DNA of 64,000 bases from Planctomycetota bacterium (GTDB lineage: Bacteria; Planctomycetota; UBA1135): contig JAJFFC010000012.1 in NCBI GenBank assembly GCA_021776795.1, positions 1 through 64,000 on the forward strand, in the 5' to 3' direction. Below, in pieces: positions 60,175-64,000 of this stretch. Every line of letters starts with the position of its first letter. The stretch's first letter is position 1. Position numbers and translations under genes: made by a program. The notes beneath the pieces were generated by a model that did no database searches, was not told where the DNA came from, and saw only the letters and a program-made list of their open reading frames with translations.

Positions 60175-61422
60175 TTAGAGGACTTTGCGCGGCGAGATCA
60201 CCGCGTTGGACACCAGCAAACCGGCGACGAGTGCCGTCGCGGTTTGAAATACCGTGAACATAGTTTGGATGCCTTCGATGGCATCGCCCTCGGCAAGTTC
60301 CGAAAGCGAAAGGAAACCAGTGACGCCGGGTACCAAGATCAAGATGCCGGGCAGGCGCACCACCATGGAGGGGCGATCCAAGACACGTGCAAAAACATTG
60401 CCGAAGCAACCAGCAATTAGGCCACCAAGGAAAACCGAGAGTACGCGGCTTAGGTCACCAATGCCGGCTTCAAAGGCTGCATAGGGGAGGAGTACGGCCG
60501 CAATCACCCACGGCAGATCGCGCGGGGCGGCTTTGAACAGGATGCCTAAGCCCAAGCCCGCAATCACGAGTCCGACCGGAGCCATCCATGTTGGACCTGG
60601 CACAGCTTCAATCGAGCCCATGCCTAGACCTAAGTAGTGACCACCGATTTCCCGTGCGGCAAATACGCCAAGGATGAGCATCATTAAGGTGACCATGGCA
60701 CCCGCTAAGCGCCCAACGCCGGAGACTTGATGCTTCAAGGCAAGCTCGGTAGCACCAATGGTCAAACTAAAGCCAGGTACTAAGACCACAAGGCTCGCCA
60801 AGGTGGCGATGTCCGAGGATGCTCCAAGGACTTTCGCGAACAACAAGATGACTAAGGTGACGACAAAGGCGCCGGCAGGTTCAAACAGGCGCGCAAGTTG
60901 GCGCGAAAACGGTAGCAATAGGTAAAGCAAGCCCAAACTAAAGCCACCTGCCGCGGCAAGCTGGGATTCCGGAATGCCACCGCCAAAGAATGCGGCCGCC
61001 GAGGCCGAAGTGAGGGTGAAGGCTGCAAGTGTGAGCGCCTTGGGGTAGGGCGGCTTGCGCTGGACAATGGCCTCCACTTCATAGGGGCCATCGGCGAGAG
61101 GCACTTTGCCATCGACGACTTTATTGAATAGTTGGTCTAGGCGCGCCAGCTTGTCCAGGTCGAGGTCATGGTCATACACACGTTGTAGCCGTGCATGGCT
61201 CTGCTCTTGTGGCAGGTCGTAGCTATAGAAAATCGCCGAAGGCGTCGAGAAAAAGTGGCCTTTAAGGTTATAGATGCTCGACAAGAGCTGAAGGACGTCG
61301 TCAAGGCGGTTCGAGGGCGTGCCGTAGCGTTGCAAGGCCCCGCCAAGCTTCTCGACGAAGCGAATGGCTTGCTCCTGGCGTGGATCCAGGGCGCCAGCGG
61401 CGGTTTCGGTGGTAGGAGGCAT
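60175..61422 (-). CDS. ThrE-like threonine/serine exporter family protein
   Basis: The protein has 415 residues. The N-terminal cytoplasmic half has ALQRYGTPSNRLDDVLQLLSSIYNL and FSTPSAIFYSY, typical of DUF1212/ThrE. About ten membrane segments follow (ALTLAAFTLTSASAAAFFGGG, GFSLGLLYLLLPFSRQL, FVVTLVILLFAKVLG and others), with an ending that fits the second ThrE repeat. It exports small amino acids or related molecules in characterised relatives. It is divergent from the OPT gene; its start lies only 16 bases from the candidate GTG of that gene. Confidence 0.88.
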   Translation of the reverse strand: MPPTTETAAGALDPRQEQAIRFVEKLGGALQRYGTPSNRLDDVLQLLSSIYNLKGHFFSTPSAIFYSYDLPQEQSHARLQRVYDHDLDLDKLARLDQLFNKVVDGKVPLADGPYEVEAIVQRKPPYPKALTLAAFTLTSASAAAFFGGGIPESQLAAAGGFSLGLLYLLLPFSRQLARLFEPAGAFVVTLVILLFAKVLGASSDIATLASLVVLVPGFSLTIGATELALKHQVSGVGRLAGAMVTLMMLILGVFAAREIGGHYLGLGMGSIEAVPGPTWMAPVGLVIAGLGLGILFKAAPRDLPWVIAAVLLPYAAFEAGIGDLSRVLSVFLGGLIAGCFGNVFARVLDRPSMVVRLPGILILVPGVTGFLSLSELAEGDAIEGIQTMFTVFQTATALVAGLLVSNAVISPRKVL

Positions 61423-61437
61423 GAAAAGACGTCGGCA

Positions 61438-63345
61438 GTGGGTCGGCCTGCACGAGCCGTCGAGGAATTCTATGCTGGCGGAGTGACTCGGGAAGCTCCC
61501 TACCGTGAACTCACGGCCTCCGCCCTCATCGGCGGAGTCCTAGTCGGTGCCATCTTGAATATGGGCATCTGCTTTGCCGGCCTGCAAATCGGCTTCACCA
61601 TCGTTGGCAGTACCGTGGCGGCGGTCCTTGGCTTCGGCATTCTGCGAGGTGTGCTGCGCAAGGGCAGCATTCTGGAAGTCAATATCTTCCAGACCGTGGC
61701 CAGCTCGGTGAACACCGTGAACGCCGGCGTGATTTTCACCATTCCGGTGCTGTTCTTGCTTGGCTATGAGAAGGACCTGGACTTCACCTCCTTGGTGCTG
61801 GCTTCCGTGGCGGGCTCCATGCTCGGTGTGGTGCTGATCATTCCGCTGCGCAAACAGATCATTGAGTTTGAGCGGCTGCGCTTTCCGGAGGGGACGGCGG
61901 TGGCGACCATCTTGCGCGCACCGGGAGCGGGCATTCGCAAGTCGATGTTGCTCTTCGCCGGTATTGCCGTTTCGGTATTCGTGATCTTGATGGTGAAAGA
62001 GGGGCCGTGGAAAGAGAATGTCGACCTCGGTAAGGTCTTCGGCGTTCCCGCCACCTTCCGCATGGTGCTTGCCGTGAGCTTGCTGAGTTTGGGCGCTGGA
62101 TTCCTGGCCGGGCGTGGCGGTTTGGTGGTGCTCTACGGAACGCTCTTGAACTTTTGGGTGTTGATCCCGGCCGCTATCCTCATGGGATGGTTGCCGGCAG
62201 GATTGGGCGAAGACATCGATGTCAGCAGTTTGACTTCGCTGGAACATGGTGAACCCGCAGAGACATTCATTGGTAAGTTCTCGCACTTCACCTCGCGCCA
62301 CGTCGGCATCGGCATGATTTTGGGCGGTGCGGTCGCTGGCATTTTGCTGGCGGCACCAGCTCTGAAGGCTGCGCTCGGCAGTTTGCGTCAAGGTGGGGGC
62401 AGTGGCGACCAAGAAGAGGCCGATGAAGTGCCGTTCAGGGTCATCACCATTGGTGGCGGCCTTGGCTTGCTGCTTCTGTTGTTCGCGACCAAGTTAAGCG
62501 GCGGCAGCGATGTCAGCTGGTTGCAAGCGGTGATTGTCATGATTGCTGGCGCGGTGTGGCTTTGGGTCGCCGGTTTGGTGGTGGCGCAAACGACTGGGCG
62601 CACCGACTGGTCACCTTTGAGCGGACTCGCGCTCATCGCGATTGCGATCATGATGGGAATCCTTGGCGGCAATGCCGTGGTTCCCGCGGTCACTGTTGGC
62701 GCGGCGATTTGTGTGGCCACCTCGATGTGCGCCGACATGATGGCCGACCTCAAGACCGGTTATCTGGTCGGTAGTCGCCCGGCGAAGCAGCAATGGGCGC
62801 AAATCATGACCTGCTGGATTGGACCGGCCATCGCTGTCGCCACGGTGGTGTTGCTGTGGAAGGCCTACGCCTTTGGCCCGGACCAAGCTGATGTCCTGTA
62901 CCAGCGCGCCGTTGCCGAAGGCCCTGCCGCTGTCGAGGCTTATGAAGCCAGCGGCGGTTCGGCGGACACCCTGCCGGCTCAAGTGCCAGTCCTCGGTGCC
63001 CCCCAAGCGGGCGCTTTGGAATCGGCCATCAACATTGTGCAGTCGGGCGATGTTCCCTTGGGCAAATACATCGCCGGTGCCGTCATCGGTATCTTGGCCA
63101 GCATGTTGTTGTCGCCGGGCATCGGAGTGATGGTCGGGCTTTCGCTTTACCTACCTTTTGAATACATGGCCGTATTCGGCATCGGCGGCATCTTGTCCTT
63201 GTTACTTGCCAGATGGAGAGGTTCGCATTGGGCCGAAGACAATGGAGTCCCGGTGGCCGCCGGCTTGATTGTCGGTGATGCGCTGGTCAACATTGCTTAC
63301 GCGATTGCCGATGTCGTCAGCTCCATGGGAGGATCCGCAGCATGA
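61438..63345 (+). CDS. OPT-family oligopeptide transporter
   Basis: The protein has about 636 residues from a GTG at 61438; the open frame begins further upstream but overlaps the opposite gene, and another GTG at 61483 is possible. About 14 membrane segments are visible. N-terminal YRELTASALIGGVLVGAILNMGICFAGLQIGFTI and KGSILEVNIFQTVASSVNTVNAGVIFTIP are OPT hallmarks. It imports peptides or siderophore-like chelates. A 4-base overlap links it to the next gene. The start codon is uncertain. Confidence 0.88.
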   Translation: MGRPARAVEEFYAGGVTREAPYRELTASALIGGVLVGAILNMGICFAGLQIGFTIVGSTVAAVLGFGILRGVLRKGSILEVNIFQTVASSVNTVNAGVIFTIPVLFLLGYEKDLDFTSLVLASVAGSMLGVVLIIPLRKQIIEFERLRFPEGTAVATILRAPGAGIRKSMLLFAGIAVSVFVILMVKEGPWKENVDLGKVFGVPATFRMVLAVSLLSLGAGFLAGRGGLVVLYGTLLNFWVLIPAAILMGWLPAGLGEDIDVSSLTSLEHGEPAETFIGKFSHFTSRHVGIGMILGGAVAGILLAAPALKAALGSLRQGGGSGDQEEADEVPFRVITIGGGLGLLLLLFATKLSGGSDVSWLQAVIVMIAGAVWLWVAGLVVAQTTGRTDWSPLSGLALIAIAIMMGILGGNAVVPAVTVGAAICVATSMCADMMADLKTGYLVGSRPAKQQWAQIMTCWIGPAIAVATVVLLWKAYAFGPDQADVLYQRAVAEGPAAVEAYEASGGSADTLPAQVPVLGAPQAGALESAINIVQSGDVPLGKYIAGAVIGILASMLLSPGIGVMVGLSLYLPFEYMAVFGIGGILSLLLARWRGSHWAEDNGVPVAAGLIVGDALVNIAYAIADVVSSMGGSAA

Positions 63346-63863
63346 AACTCGTCGCCAACATTTTGTTCATCCTTGGCTTCTGCGTGGCCACGATTGGCGG
63401 CGCCGGATTTGCCGACAGCATCGAAAACGGTGCGCTTCCACTCTTCCTTGGCGGTTTGCTTGCCATGTTGATTGGCGGTCTCATCATCCGCCGCATGACC
63501 CATGCCGCGGCGCATGAAGAAGGAGGCGATGGCCTCAGTGAAGAGGGTCTTGTGAAAGCTATCCAAGAGGTGCGCAATCAAGTGCAACAACTCGAGGGGC
63601 AAGCGCGAGACCTCAATGCACATCGCCTCGCCGAGGCCATCGACAAGGTTTTGCGTGGTCCCTGCTTCGACCTTGGTGCGCGCAACGAGGCCTATATGCG
63701 GGTCCTCGGCAACGCCACCTATGTGCGCTACTGGGAGGGCTTCGCTGTCGGCGAACGCCTACTCGCTCGCGCTTGGAGCATGGCTGCCGATGGCGCCGTG
63801 GAGCAATCCCGCGCCGAGCTGCCGAAATCTTTGCGCCATTTTCAGCGCGCGGCGGAAGCCTAA
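63342..63863 (+). CDS. Small membrane protein downstream of OPT transporter
   Basis: The protein has 173 residues. Two N-terminal membrane helices (LVANILFILGFCVATIGGAGF, LFLGGLLAMLIGGLII) precede a soluble coiled-coil region (LVKAIQEVRNQVQQLEGQARDLNA) and a helical tail. No family is recognised. The ATG overlaps the OPT stop by 4 bases (ATGA), suggesting an accessory part of that transporter. Confidence 0.75.
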   Translation: MKLVANILFILGFCVATIGGAGFADSIENGALPLFLGGLLAMLIGGLIIRRMTHAAAHEEGGDGLSEEGLVKAIQEVRNQVQQLEGQARDLNAHRLAEAIDKVLRGPCFDLGARNEAYMRVLGNATYVRYWEGFAVGERLLARAWSMAADGAVEQSRAELPKSLRHFQRAAEA

Positions 63864-64000
63864 ACCACCATGAATTCTCCGCTGAGCGATGGTTCGGATC
63901 GTCGGCCTATCCAGACCCGATCCAAGGCTTGGGCGAAGCGCATGGCTTCTGGCTTAGCCCAACGCCGGATCACGCCGAACCAGATTTCGGTGGCAAGCGT
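63860..64000 (-). CDS. C-terminal fragment of an unknown protein (cut by window end)
   Basis: The minus strand is open from the right edge to a TAG at 63860-63862. It encodes 46 residues, including EIWFGVIRRWAKPEAMRFAQ and ALDRVWIGRRSEPS, with protein-like composition. It converges with the preceding gene, overlapping by 4 bases, a pattern common in this window. The N-terminus lies outside. No family can be named. Confidence 0.5.
   Translation of the reverse strand, partial: TLATEIWFGVIRRWAKPEAMRFAQALDRVWIGRRSEPSLSGEFMVV

Noticed and set aside
61195-61437. N-terminal extension of the OPT frame upstream of 61438
   Set aside because: It overlaps the coding strand of the ThrE-like gene and is not OPT-like; read as antisense shadow.

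Overview
The window reads as a chromosomal segment of a Gram-negative, environmental bacterium, most likely a planctomycete. This is an inference from gene content: bacterial topoisomerase VI, a deoxyhypusine-synthase-like protein, FG-GAP proteins, a DUF1080 sugar hydrolase-like protein, a multihaem cytochrome c with TPRs, a pyrophosphate-type phosphofructokinase, many secreted proteins sharing one C-terminal domain, and a mixed type II secretion/type IV pilus operon. No rRNA or CRISPR array was seen. There is one intact tRNA, tRNA-Arg(CCT).

Positions 1-10,100 are an accessory region built on that tRNA. The last 23 bases of the tRNA recur with one mismatch at 4339-4361, and further tRNA 3'-end remnants lie at 9856-9905 and 10011-10031. 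Between these repeats sit two defence-like modules and no recognisable integrase. Island A (about 834-4361) holds a coiled-coil/HTH regulator, a small protein, and a Rad50/RloC-like ATPase split into two frames. Its Walker A and CxxC hook are in the first frame; the ABC signature, Walker B and a possible HEPN-like tail are in the second. Island B (about 4362-9905) holds a 1362-residue protein with a HigA-type HTH, a nuclease-like segment and a large STAND-like region without a P-loop. It is translationally coupled to a Lit-like HEFHH metallopeptidase and preceded by a 24-bp inverted repeat that looks like its own operator.

Positions 10,100-36,800 are mostly core or envelope functions. They include secreted surface proteins, PPK2 coupled to a lysine-rich peptide, an FG-GAP protein, an SDR/PqqB-like fusion, a seven-haem cytochrome, two tandem cupredoxins and Dps. 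Further along are an NfuA-type scaffold, a carbamoyltransferase, HtrA, a YiiX-like cysteine hydrolase, a DUF1028 protein, an M1 peptidase, TraB/GumN, a PCuAC-Sco1 copper-delivery pair, and a deoxyhypusine-synthase-like gene overlapping a glycosyltransferase.

Positions 36,950-49,600, read leftward, form a complete-looking secretion/pilus assembly set: major pseudopilin, PilM, PilN, PilO, a PilP/GspC-like protein, secretin, TPR lipoprotein, STAS-fused GspE ATPase, GspF, three minor prepilins and a PilX/GspK-like protein. Most junctions are 4-base overlaps. PilMNO-type inner-membrane parts combined with Gsp-type pseudopilins make this a hybrid machine. Prepilin peptidase is not in the window.

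Positions 49,670-64,000 hold topoisomerase VI A and B (A with a histone-H1-like lysine tail), a FliA-type sigma factor, a second M1 peptidase coupled to a membrane protein, an AIM24/TIGR00266 protein, PPi-type phosphofructokinase, an OprP-type porin, divergent ThrE-like and OPT transporters, and two genes at the right edge, one cut by the window end.
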